From positions 1 to 64,000 of the forward strand of contig NZ_JAOQJT010000006.1 in the NCBI RefSeq assembly GCF_025567285.1: 64,000 nucleotides of DNA, read 5' to 3'. Origin of the DNA: Coprococcus aceti (GTDB taxonomy: Bacteria; Bacillota; Clostridia; Lachnospirales; Lachnospiraceae). The notes beneath the pieces were generated by a model. It saw only the letters and a list, made by a program, of their open reading frames with translations, did not search any database and had not been told where the DNA came from. The first letter of the stretch is position 1. Each line of letters opens with the position of its first letter. Positions 24,880 through 33,052 of the stretch are shown one piece after another. The translations under genes were made by a program, and so were the position numbers.

Positions 24880-26097
24880 ATGTTTAAGGCAAATGAAAAT
24901 TATTTAAAGCTTCCGGGAAGTTATCTCTTCTCAACAGTTGGAAGAAAGCAGAGAGAGTACAGCGCAGCACACCCTGACAAGAAGGTTATAAGACTCAGTA
25001 TCGGTGATGTGACTCAGCCACTTGCACCGGCTATCATAGAGCGCCTTCACAAGGCTGTAGACGAGATGGCAGTTGCGGAGACATTCAAGGGATATGCTCC
25101 TGATCTCGGCTATGAGTTTCTCAGAAACACCATAGCAAAGAATGACTATGCTGACAGAGGCGTGGACATATCTGCTGATGAGATATTTGTCAGCGACGGG
25201 GCAAAGAGTGACTCAGCAAATATCCAGGAGATATTTACAGCAGACAGCAAGATCGCAGTATGTGATCCTGTATACCCTGTATATGTTGATTCAAATGTAA
25301 TGGCAGGAAGAACAGGAACATACGACAAGAACACAGAGTTGTGGAGCGATGTAATTTACATGCCATGTCTTGCGGACAATAACTTTGCGCCAGAGCTTCC
25401 AAAGGAGACACCTGACATCATATATCTGTGTTTCCCAAACAACCCTACAGGAGCAACGATCAAGAAGGATCAGCTTCAGGAGTGGGTAGATTACGCAAAT
25501 AAGGTCGGAGCAGTCATCATCTACGATGCTGCATACGAGGCATATATCAGCGAGGAGGATGTTCCTCATACAATATATGAGTGCGAGGGCGCAAAGACAT
25601 GTGCTATCGAGCTCAAGAGCTTTTCTAAGAATGCAGGATTCACAGGAACACGTCTTGGCTATGCTGTAGTTCCAAAGAATCTGAAGGACGCAGATGGCGT
25701 GTCAATGCACAGCCTGTGGGCAAGAAGACATGGAACAAAGTTCAATGGCGCTCCATACATTGTTCAGGCAGCAGGAGACGCGGTGTACTCAGACGAGGGC
25801 AAGGCTCAGACAAAGGCTCAGATCGCATACTACATGAATAACGCAAAGGTTATCTCACAGGGACTCAAGGATGCGGGTTACACTGTATCAGGCGGTGTAA
25901 ATGCGCCATACATCTGGCTTAAGACACCGAACAACATGTCATCATGGGATTTCTTCGATTATCTGCTTGAGAATGCAAATGTAGTCGGAACCCCAGGTTC
26001 AGGCTTCGGACCAAGCGGTGAGGGATATTTCAGACTTACTGCATTCGGAACTTATGAGAATACAGTTGAGGCTATAGAGAGAATCAAGAATATGTAA
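24880..26097 (+). CDS. dapL: LL-diaminopimelate aminotransferase
   Basis: 405 residues, PLP fold type I. It makes LL-diaminopimelate directly from tetrahydrodipicolinate and glutamate, replacing DapD/C/E. SIGDVTQPL near 40, the PNNPTGA block near 186, and the PLP lysine K250 (SFSKNAGFTGTRLGY) are present. AGGAGG precedes ATG 24880 by five bases; a longer frame would overlap dapF. With dapF here and dapA/dapB at 59-61 kb, the aminotransferase route is nearly complete in the window. Confidence 0.96.
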   Translation: MFKANENYLKLPGSYLFSTVGRKQREYSAAHPDKKVIRLSIGDVTQPLAPAIIERLHKAVDEMAVAETFKGYAPDLGYEFLRNTIAKNDYADRGVDISADEIFVSDGAKSDSANIQEIFTADSKIAVCDPVYPVYVDSNVMAGRTGTYDKNTELWSDVIYMPCLADNNFAPELPKETPDIIYLCFPNNPTGATIKKDQLQEWVDYANKVGAVIIYDAAYEAYISEEDVPHTIYECEGAKTCAIELKSFSKNAGFTGTRLGYAVVPKNLKDADGVSMHSLWARRHGTKFNGAPYIVQAAGDAVYSDEGKAQTKAQIAYYMNNAKVISQGLKDAGYTVSGGVNAPYIWLKTPNNMSSWDFFDYLLENANVVGTPGSGFGPSGEGYFRLTAFGTYENTVEAIERIKNM

Positions 26098-26181
26098 TAC
26101 AGCTATAAGCTGTGGTGTATACATGCATGGATCAGCGTGTGTGATCCGATATATATACGTTACAGTACATAGTGTCTTTGG

Positions 26182-26228
26182 CATGCCTGCAGGCACTCCG
26201 GTAAGGGGAGTCTGCGGGCATGTTTTTT
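26182..26228 (+). terminator. Terminator of dapF-dapL
   Basis: CATGCCTGCAGGCACTCC pairs with GGAGTCTGCGGGCATG, then six T. Confidence 0.9.
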
Positions 26229-26242
26229 GTTATTTGTCGGTC

Positions 26243-26271
26243 TTTACTCATATATTCAGATTTGATATAAT
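26243..26271 (+). promoter_or_regulatory. Promoter of the amylase-like gene
   Basis: TTTACT-N17-TATAAT, 43 bp before the ATG. Confidence 0.6.
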
Positions 26272-26313
26272 GACTTATAAGGGTGATTAAAAGCCAATAA
26301 CGGAGGTATTGAG

Positions 26314-27813
26314 ATGAAGGATAACGGACTTTTGGTACAGTATTTTACAGCGAATACGACCGACAGCCAGGATTTATGGAAAAAGGCAGCAGAGGACGCT
26401 GCGGTTCTGAAGAAGATGGGGGCTACGGCTGTATGGTTTCCGCCTGCTACAAAGGGAGCACAGGGCAAAGAAGATATGGGGTATGCTCCGTACGATCTGT
26501 ATGATCTGGGAGAGTTTGACCAGAAGGGTTCAGTTGGAACCAGATATGGAACTAAGGATGAGTATATAGCTGCTATAAAGGCTATGAAGGATCAGGGGAT
26601 AAATGTCTATGCGGACATTGCGGTCAGACAGAAGCTCGGCGCTGACAGGATAGAGAAGGTTACAGCAGCCGATTTCAACACCAAAGATATTCCACAGATG
26701 ATCGGCAATAAGAAGACTGTGGGAGCACTTTCAAAGTTTACATTCCCTGGAAGAAAGTCAAAGTATTCCAAGTTCAAGTGGAACTGGAAGCATTTTGCGG
26801 GAATAGACTGGAAGCAGGAAGAATTCAAGAAGCGTGTGTGCGCTCTTGAGGGCAAGGATTATGACGAGGCGGACAAGGAATATTCCAAGTATGATTATAT
26901 AATTGGAAGCGAGATTGATTTCTACAATCAGGAAGTGTATGACGAGCTCATGGCGTGGGCTCAGTGGTACGAGAAGACCACTGATGTGGACGGATTCAGA
27001 TTCCAGGAGGCGGAGGCTATCCCTGCATGGTTTGTGAAGGATTTTATTGAAGCGACATCTGATGTCCCTGTAGCCGCTAAAAAGAAGGGCGCAGATGAGG
27101 CTCCGGAATATGTACATAAGGACATATTTGCTGTCGGTGATTTCTGGCACTGGAATACAGAATATCTGAATGGCTATATCAAGGCCACAGACAATGAGGC
27201 ATCCATGTTCGATGTGCCATTGCACTTCAATTTCCACGATGCATCTGTGGCAGATGGAGAGTATAACATGGCAGATCTGCTTAAGGGTTCACTTATGATG
27301 AGCAATCCGGAGAAGGCTGTTACATTTGTAGATAACCACGAATCCCAGGTCGGAGGAGTTCTGGAATCGTACGTTGAGGATTGGTTCAAGCCTTTGGCGT
27401 ATGCGGTCATACTGCTCAGAGAGCAGGGCTATCCGTGCCTGTATATCGGCGACTATGCGGGAATACCACAGGTTAAGGTAAAGTCGAAGAAGACGATACT
27501 GAATAAGCTGCTCAAGCTCAGAAAGAAATATGCATATGGAACTCAGCACGACTACTTTGATCACAGCGAGGTTGTTGGATGGACCAGAGAGGGCGACGAG
27601 GAGCACAAGGATTCAGGACTTGCGGTTGTCATGTCCGATGGAATGGGCGGCACCAAGAGAATGTATGTGGGCAGACAGTTTGCGGGAGCACATTTTGCAG
27701 ATGTCATGGGTAATGCCAAGTATGACATCAAGATAGATGACGAGGGCTGTGGCGAGTTCTATGTCAACAGAAGAGGCCTTTCAGTCTGGATCAAAAAAGA
27801 TTGCAAATTATAA
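26314..27813 (+). CDS. GH13 alpha-amylase homologue lacking catalytic residues
   Basis: 499 residues, collinear from end to end with cytoplasmic/secreted bacterial alpha-amylases of the B. licheniformis type (GH13_5), but with no signal peptide. All four active-site regions differ: region I DVVINHK is DIAVRQK (101-107); region II GFRLDAVKH is GFRFQEAEA, so the nucleophile Asp is Gln231; region III VAEYW is VGDFW, so the acid/base Glu is Asp276; region IV DNHDTQ is DNHESQ, so the third Asp is Glu343. The remaining fold is well kept (YDLYDLGEF, KWNWKHF, FDVPLHFNFH, VGWTREGDEE). Hydrolysis is very unlikely; a glycan-binding or regulatory role is an inference. GGAGG lies eight bases before ATG. 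Confidence 0.92.
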   Translation: MKDNGLLVQYFTANTTDSQDLWKKAAEDAAVLKKMGATAVWFPPATKGAQGKEDMGYAPYDLYDLGEFDQKGSVGTRYGTKDEYIAAIKAMKDQGINVYADIAVRQKLGADRIEKVTAADFNTKDIPQMIGNKKTVGALSKFTFPGRKSKYSKFKWNWKHFAGIDWKQEEFKKRVCALEGKDYDEADKEYSKYDYIIGSEIDFYNQEVYDELMAWAQWYEKTTDVDGFRFQEAEAIPAWFVKDFIEATSDVPVAAKKKGADEAPEYVHKDIFAVGDFWHWNTEYLNGYIKATDNEASMFDVPLHFNFHDASVADGEYNMADLLKGSLMMSNPEKAVTFVDNHESQVGGVLESYVEDWFKPLAYAVILLREQGYPCLYIGDYAGIPQVKVKSKKTILNKLLKLRKKYAYGTQHDYFDHSEVVGWTREGDEEHKDSGLAVVMSDGMGGTKRMYVGRQFAGAHFADVMGNAKYDIKIDDEGCGEFYVNRRGLSVWIKKDCKL

Positions 27814-27880
27814 GAAAGTGGTATATAGTATATATTACTTTATCACGCTAAAGTCGTGAAAGTCAAAAAGGAGCTTAGAC

Positions 27881-28210
27881 ATGGGAAAAACAGTACATAC
27901 AGAGGCAGTACAGGATCTGTTTGAGGCAATACTTACATTGGAGACAGAAGAGGAGTGCTTTAATTTCTTTGAGGATGTATGCACGGTGAATGAACTGTTA
28001 TCTATAGCACAGCGTTTTGCAGTGGCCAAGATGCTGAAGGAAGACAACACATATCTGGAGGTTGCGGAGAAGACCGGAGCATCCACAGCCACGATAAGCA
28101 GGGTCAACAGATCCCTGAATTATGGCAAGGACGGATATGAGCTTGTATTTTCAAGAATGAAGAGCTTCCAGCAGAATGACAAGCAGAGCAACGAGAAAAC
28201 CGACAAGTAG
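27881..28210 (+). CDS. TrpR-like protein, YerC/YecD family
   Basis: 109 residues. HTEAVQDLFEAILTLETEEEC at the start, then a helix-turn-helix typical of the Trp-repressor superfamily: LSIAQRFAVAKMLKEDNTY followed by EVAEKTGASTATISRVNRSL. The family's targets are mostly unknown. The C-terminal tail is polar and probably disordered. AAAGGAG lies eight bases before ATG. It follows the amylase-like gene by 67 bp and may be cotranscribed with it. Confidence 0.9.
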   Translation: MGKTVHTEAVQDLFEAILTLETEEECFNFFEDVCTVNELLSIAQRFAVAKMLKEDNTYLEVAEKTGASTATISRVNRSLNYGKDGYELVFSRMKSFQQNDKQSNEKTDK

Positions 28211-28216
28211 TCAGAC

Positions 28217-28257
28217 AAAACCCCTGAACGATTACATTTTATCGTTCAGGGGTTTTA
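28217..28257. terminator. Bidirectional terminator
   Basis: AAAACCCCTGAACGAT pairs with ATCGTTCAGGGGTTTT around TACATTTT, between convergent genes. Confidence 0.93.
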
Positions 28258-28322
28258 TTTGTGTTACAGGCTGGAGTCCTGTGAAATCTGGTCGCAATAC
28301 TTGTTGGTTGTGCGTAAGCTGA

Positions 28323-29024
28323 CTATTTTTTCTTGCCCTCGGCTGCGGCGTTTGCCTGTGGCTGCTTAGCCTTTGCGGCTTTGGCTGCTGCCTGCTCTCT
28401 GGCTTTCTGTGCCTGGGCTTTAGCCTTCGCCTTGGCATCTTCCTCAGATTCCTGTCTGAGCTTGTCTACCAGATGCTCCACATATTTCTTCTTGGCATAT
28501 ATATCAACTGAGAGAAGTGAGATCATGCTGAGATCGTGGAGATAGGAGTCCTTCTCAGGATCGTACATGGCATCAGCCTTGTTGGCTGTTCTCACGATAT
28601 CCTTGATGATGTCACCGTAATGCTGGGATAGATGCTCATACAAGTGGGCGTATATATCAGAAATATCCTTTCCGTCCTTGTTGGAATCAAAATAACCATC
28701 TATAAGAGGCTCAAGCAGAGTCTGTATATCGTTGATGCTGAGCATGTTCTTCAGGTAGTATATATAAATGAGCAGTATAAGGTGCTGCTTAGAATATCTC
28801 TTCTTGTTAGGCGATGGCAGAAGATTGTTCTTTGTGTAGTTGTTGATCATGGTCTTGGTCATCACCTTGTCCTCGTCATTGCGCCTGTTCTTTCCAAGCT
28901 GATCCTCCATGAAGGTGGTCAACTGATCCATGTACAGGTCAATGGAAGGAATATCCTTAGGGTTTATATAATCAAGGCCACCGGCCATTGATATTATGTC
29001 TTTAATATTTGTCTTTTTATCCAT
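28323..29024 (-). CDS. DUF1836 domain protein
   Basis: 233 residues. The central DUF1836 region (about 45-160) starts TKTMINNYTKNNLLPSP and KKRYSKQHLILLIYIYYLK, reminiscent of a MerR-like helix-turn-helix, so DNA binding is possible. The last ~45 residues are an Ala/Lys coiled-coil-like tail (KAKAKAQAQKAREQAA and on) of low complexity. Start ATG 29024 has AGAGGTG six bases upstream. The leader is about 210 bases and contains the 18-bp repeats. No partner gene on the same strand. Confidence 0.85.
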   Translation of the reverse strand: MDKKTNIKDIISMAGGLDYINPKDIPSIDLYMDQLTTFMEDQLGKNRRNDEDKVMTKTMINNYTKNNLLPSPNKKRYSKQHLILLIYIYYLKNMLSINDIQTLLEPLIDGYFDSNKDGKDISDIYAHLYEHLSQHYGDIIKDIVRTANKADAMYDPEKDSYLHDLSMISLLSVDIYAKKKYVEHLVDKLRQESEEDAKAKAKAQAQKAREQAAAKAAKAKQPQANAAAEGKKK

Positions 29025-29134
29025 ATAGACACCTCTTATATTAGTTGGAGCACGCACAGGAACTGCTGTGCGAAAAAGCTGTTCATAAATACCGTTCACA
29101 AATTGACATATTCCAACAGTTGTACGTGCTGTGT

Positions 29135-29204
29135 ATGCAGTATGCATTGTTTACGCAGCATGTGCTGTTTTGTGCAGTATGTGTTGTTTATGCAGTGTGT
29201 AATA
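29135..29204. repeat. Imperfect 18-bp repeats in the DUF1836 leader
   Basis: Units ATGCAGTATGCATTGTTT, ACGCAGCATGTGCTGTTT, TGTGCAGTATGTGTTGTTT and a partial ATGCAGTGTGTAATA follow one another. Apart from these, the promoter and the next terminator, the 29025-29508 gap shows nothing I can name. Confidence 0.7.
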
Positions 29205-29241
29205 CCGCATATAAACAGTTGATTTTGAATCAACACGACAT

Positions 29242-29270
29242 ATTATATAGTATTCAAAACTACATTACAA
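29242..29270 (-). promoter_or_regulatory. Promoter of the DUF1836 gene
   Basis: Reverse strand TTGTAA-N17-TATAAT; predicted leader of about 210 bases. Confidence 0.65.
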
Positions 29271-29377
29271 GGTTGTTTTACTATAAAACGTATTAATTTG
29301 TTAAAAAATCAAGAGGAAAGAGAATGCTCAGGACGCTAGCTGGCTGCAAGTTTGACGATTGTATCTTTTTGAGCCGA

Positions 29378-29424
29378 AAAAAGAGAAAAGCACACAAGCT
29401 TTTGCAAGCCTGTGTGCTTTTCGT
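29378..29424 (-). terminator. Terminator of the CBS-domain membrane gene
   Basis: Reverse strand GAAAAGCACACAGGC pairs with GCTTGTGTGCTTTTC, followed by CTTTTTT. Confidence 0.85.
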
Positions 29425-29508
29425 AAATTCCTTCGAGAAATATCACAAAATTGTATCTTTTTCAACGAAAATGTCTGTTTGCGCATAACCCCGCCACCCG
29501 GCGCTGAC

Positions 29509-30813
29509 TTACTCGCCATCGGCGTCGCCTGGCTCCTGCGGAGCCAGCGTGATAAGCACTCTGGCGACTCGCTTTTTGTCCATCTCAAGTACCTTGTAGA
29601 TGCATGAGATGTCGGTGACGGACTCACCCTTGGCTGGAATGTGATCCAGCAGCTCGGTTATGTAACCGCCGAGGGAGTCGTAGTCCTCTGATTCTATCTT
29701 TAGATTCAGTGCATCATTCAGATCATCCAGCTTGATGGAGCCATCGACGTTGTAGTGGGTGTCGTCGACCTTGATGATGTTGTTGTGTTCCTCCGTGTCG
29801 TACTCATCCTTGATGTCTCCGATGATTTCCTCAATGAGATCCTCAATGGTAATAAGTCCTATGCAGATTCCGTACTCATCGAGCACTATGGCCATGGTAT
29901 TGGAATCCGACTTCATGGAGTGCAGAAGATCATTGGTCTTCTGATATTCATATACATACAGTGGCTTTCTCATGATGTTACGAACGCTGAAATTATTGAT
30001 ATCATGGGTTGCCTTGTAGAAGAAGAGATCCTTAACATGAAGGATACCGATCACGTTATCTCTGGAGTCCTCATATACAGGAATTCTCGTATACGGTACT
30101 TCCATGTAGAGCTTCAGCAGATCATCATAAGCCATATCAACAGAGGCGATGGTCATATCTGCTCTTGGGATCATGACATCCCTTGCAATGGAATCTCCGA
30201 AGTCCACCACATTGGTTATCATTTCCTTCTCTTTGTCCTCGATGACGCCTTCCTCCTCACTGACGTTCACCATGCTTATGAGTTCATCCTCGGTCATCTT
30301 CTGGTTCCCGCCGTCCTTGTCGAGCCTTATGATCCAGAATATAAAATCAGCGATCTTATTCACTATGAATATCACAGGTGTGAGCACTATCATAAGGAAC
30401 TGGATTATGTCAATGTATAACAGCGATATCTTCAGGTTATAACGCTGAGCCAGGGTCTTTGGTGTGATTTCTCCGAAGAGGAGAACGATCAGTGTCAGGG
30501 CTCCGGTTGCAATACCGACAGCAGAGCTTCCAAATGCCTTTGTTACGAATGTGGTCGTGAGAGAAGATGCTGATATGTTGACAATGTTATTTCCTATAAG
30601 AATAGTGCTTATCAGCTTGCCTGAATTCTCTGTGACCTTGAGAACCCGTGAGGCCCGCTTGTTGCCGTTGTCTGCAAGAGACCTGAGCGAGAATTTACTC
30701 ACCGTTGTGAGTGCTGTTTCAGCTGAAGAAAAGAATGCGGACAGTGCGATCAGCACCACCAGAATGATAATGTTTATTATGGAACCTGCGTCCAAGATTT
30801 CATCTCCAATCAT
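29509..30813 (-). CDS. CNNM/CorC-HlyC type membrane protein with CBS pair
   Basis: 434 residues. Order: DUF21 membrane domain (three to four segments within 1-155, with LSAFFSSAETALTTVSK and LIGNNIVNISASSL), a CBS pair (about 205-330; RDVMIPRADM and GLITIEDLIEEIIGDI) and a C-terminal CorC_HlyC domain (about 345-425). Relatives move Mg2+ or Co2+; the old name hemolysin is not informative. Start is uncertain: ATG 30813 has no ribosome site, while TTG 30795, six codons in, has GGAG eight bases upstream. Single-gene reverse-strand unit. Confidence 0.9.
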   Translation of the reverse strand: MIGDEILDAGSIINIIILVVLIALSAFFSSAETALTTVSKFSLRSLADNGNKRASRVLKVTENSGKLISTILIGNNIVNISASSLTTTFVTKAFGSSAVGIATGALTLIVLLFGEITPKTLAQRYNLKISLLYIDIIQFLMIVLTPVIFIVNKIADFIFWIIRLDKDGGNQKMTEDELISMVNVSEEEGVIEDKEKEMITNVVDFGDSIARDVMIPRADMTIASVDMAYDDLLKLYMEVPYTRIPVYEDSRDNVIGILHVKDLFFYKATHDINNFSVRNIMRKPLYVYEYQKTNDLLHSMKSDSNTMAIVLDEYGICIGLITIEDLIEEIIGDIKDEYDTEEHNNIIKVDDTHYNVDGSIKLDDLNDALNLKIESEDYDSLGGYITELLDHIPAKGESVTDISCIYKVLEMDKKRVARVLITLAPQEPGDADGE

Positions 30814-30980
30814 TTAAAAAATTTTTAATTCTGATTGTACTTAATATATAGCATATTGTCAAGAATCCGTACCTTGATGTGGCAAAGAATCAGCGAAGAA
30901 TGAAATGTGGAATAAAAAGCAGAAAAAGACACACAATAATAAGGCAGCAGAAAAATGCATAGCAAAAAGGAGAGAACATC

Positions 30981-31163
30981 ATGAGAAGTTCAACAGAAAC
31001 CTACAAAGAAGTTGCAGAGAGATGCAGTGCGTATGAGAAGAAGTGTTCTTGTAAGGGCCTTTCAAACGATGTGACGGGTAAGAGTTGTCTTAACTGCGAT
31101 CATTTTACAGACACAGAGTACTGTGAGCTTGATCTGTATGATCCTATAGTCAAGAATCTCTAG
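30981..31163 (+). CDS. Small six-cysteine protein
   Basis: 60 residues with six cysteines (C15, C22, C24, C35, C38, C46) in the order C-x6-C-x-C-x10-C-x2-C-x7-C, ending LYDPIVKNL. AAAGGAG precedes ATG by nine bases. The pattern suggests metal or cluster binding, but I recognise no family. It is not the SCIFF radical-SAM peptide, which has a different spacing and no radical SAM gene is next to it. Stands alone between divergent and downstream units. Confidence 0.7.
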   Translation: MRSSTETYKEVAERCSAYEKKCSCKGLSNDVTGKSCLNCDHFTDTEYCELDLYDPIVKNL

Positions 31164-31250
31164 CTGGCAGCCAGAAAATTCTGGTAAAGGATATCAGAAT
31201 GGAAGAGTGGAGCGGGGCAGGAAAAGCGCCGCTCTGTACATAAAGTAAAG

Positions 31251-31279
31251 TTGACACATCTGACATGTATTGATATACT
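31251..31279 (+). promoter_or_regulatory. Promoter of the ABC-F gene
   Basis: TTGACA-N17-TATACT, 66 bp before the start codon. Confidence 0.8.
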
Positions 31280-31344
31280 TAATCACTGAAAATGGAGACG
31301 TCTGCGTGTGCAGACAGAGTAAATAGTGAAAGGTATATACGTCG

Positions 31345-32970
31345 ATGATTAGTGCGAATAACGTAACATTGAGATTTGGTAAGAAGGCTTTATTTGAGGA
31401 TGTAAATATCAAATTTACAGAGGGTAACTGTTATGGACTGATCGGTGCAAATGGTGCCGGCAAGTCAACTTTCCTGAAGATCCTGTCAGGAGAGATAGAG
31501 CCGTCAAAGGGTGATGTGACAATGAATGATGGAGAGAGACTTTCAGTTCTCCAGCAGGATCACTACAAATACGATGAGTACCAGGTGCTTGACACAGTAA
31601 TCATGGGTAACAAGCGTCTGTATGAGATAATGAAGGAAAAAGATGCTATATATATGAAGGAGGACTTCTCAGACGAGGATGGAGTCAAGGCTGCAGAGCT
31701 TGAGGCTGAATTTGCTGAGATGAACGGCTGGGAGGCAGAGTCAGATGCTTCCACACTCCTGAACGGACTTGGAGTAGGCACAGAGTATCACTACAGCCTG
31801 ATGAAGGATCTGGATGGTGGACTCAAGGTCAAGGTGCTTCTTGCCCAGGCCCTTTTTGGCAATCCGGATGTACTTCTTCTGGATGAGCCTACAAACCACC
31901 TTGATATGGATGCCATCGCATGGCTTGAGGAATTTCTCATCAACTTTGAGAACACGGTTATCGTTGTATCGCATGACAGATATTTCCTGAACAAGGTATG
32001 TACCCATATAGCAGATATAGATTACAGCAAGATCCAGCTTTACGCAGGTAACTATGACTTCTGGTACGAGTCAAGTCAGCTTATGATCAAGCAGATGAAG
32101 GAAGCCAACAAGAAGAAGGAAGAGAAGATCAAAGAGCTCCAGGAGTTCATTCAGAGATTCTCGGCAAATGCTTCCAAGTCCAAGCAGGCTACATCCCGTA
32201 AGCGTGCCCTTGAGAAGATCGAGCTGGATGACATCAAGCCATCAAGCAGAAAATATCCATACATTGATTTCAGACCAAAGAGAGACATCGGTAACGAGGT
32301 GCTTACCGTATCACATATCTCCAAGACGGTTGACGGAGAAAAGCTTCTGGATGATATCTCGTTCACGGTTGGTCATGACGACAAGATAGCATTTGTCGGA
32401 CCGAACACCAAGTCAACCACCATGCTCTTCAAGATACTTGCAGGCGAGGAGGAACCGGACGAGGGAAGCTATAAGTGGGGAGTTACTACCTCACAGGGAT
32501 ATTTCCCTAAGGACAACACCAAGGAGTTCGACAACGACCTCGTGATAGTTGACTGGCTGACACAGTATTCAGACGAGAAGGATGCCACATATGTAAGAGG
32601 CTTCCTCGGAAGAATGCTCTTTGCAGGTGAGGATGGAGTTAAGAAGGTCAAGGTCCTATCTGGAGGAGAGAAGGTAAGATGTCTTCTGTCCAAGCTGATG
32701 ATCATGGGTTCAAACACCCTGATTCTCGATGAGCCTACAAACCACCTCGATATGGAGTCCATCACGGCACTCAATAACGGACTTATCAAGTTCCCTGGTG
32801 TAGTACTGTTCTCCTCACAGGATCACCAGTTTGTACAGACAACTGCAAACAGAATCATAGAGATTACAAATACAGGTCTCATAGACAAGCAGACAACATA
32901 CGATGAGTATCTTGCAAATGACGAGCTTGCCAGAAAGAGACAGGTCATGAACATGGATTCAGAGGACTGA
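31345..32970 (+). CDS. ABC-F ATPase (YbiT-like) with one degenerate ATP site
   Basis: 541 residues, two ABC domains and an interdomain linker, no membrane part; ABC-F proteins act on the ribosome. Domain 1: Walker A GANGAGKST (34-42), signature LDGGL (156-160) instead of LSGGQ, Walker B LLLLDEP, switch SHD (209-211). Linker rich in Lys/Glu at about 245-290. Domain 2: Walker A position reads GPNTKSTTM (352-360), so the invariant Lys is Thr358; signature LSGGE (438-442) normal; Walker B LILDEP normal; switch reads SQD (491-493). In the closed form site 1 (Walker A1 + signature 2) is complete and site 2 (Walker A2 + signature 1 + switch 2) is degenerate. No reason to call it a resistance factor. 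Confidence 0.9.
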   Translation: MISANNVTLRFGKKALFEDVNIKFTEGNCYGLIGANGAGKSTFLKILSGEIEPSKGDVTMNDGERLSVLQQDHYKYDEYQVLDTVIMGNKRLYEIMKEKDAIYMKEDFSDEDGVKAAELEAEFAEMNGWEAESDASTLLNGLGVGTEYHYSLMKDLDGGLKVKVLLAQALFGNPDVLLLDEPTNHLDMDAIAWLEEFLINFENTVIVVSHDRYFLNKVCTHIADIDYSKIQLYAGNYDFWYESSQLMIKQMKEANKKKEEKIKELQEFIQRFSANASKSKQATSRKRALEKIELDDIKPSSRKYPYIDFRPKRDIGNEVLTVSHISKTVDGEKLLDDISFTVGHDDKIAFVGPNTKSTTMLFKILAGEEEPDEGSYKWGVTTSQGYFPKDNTKEFDNDLVIVDWLTQYSDEKDATYVRGFLGRMLFAGEDGVKKVKVLSGGEKVRCLLSKLMIMGSNTLILDEPTNHLDMESITALNNGLIKFPGVVLFSSQDHQFVQTTANRIIEITNTGLIDKQTTYDEYLANDELARKRQVMNMDSED

Positions 32971-33008
32971 TATATTGATATATGATCACCTGAATACAGA
33001 TCATGACA

Positions 33009-33052
33009 GAAAAAATGGCTGTGACACAACAATATGTCACAGCCATTTTTTC
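33009..33052. terminator. Bidirectional terminator
   Basis: GAAAAAATGGCTGTGAC pairs with GTCACAGCCATTTTTTC between convergent genes. Confidence 0.93.

Noticed and set aside
29135..29204. Repeats as a CRISPR array
   Set aside because: Units are about 18 bp, imperfect and adjacent without spacers; no cas genes.
29359..29470. Repeated TTGTATCTTTTT near the terminator
   Set aside because: Two short T-rich copies are likely chance in this composition.
30981..31163. SCIFF peptide (six cysteines in forty-five)
   Set aside because: Cysteine spacing and flanking residues differ and no radical SAM maturase gene is adjacent.
31345..32970. Antibiotic-resistance ABC-F
   Set aside because: Sequence is closest by eye to the YbiT-like housekeeping group, with no long resistance-type linker.
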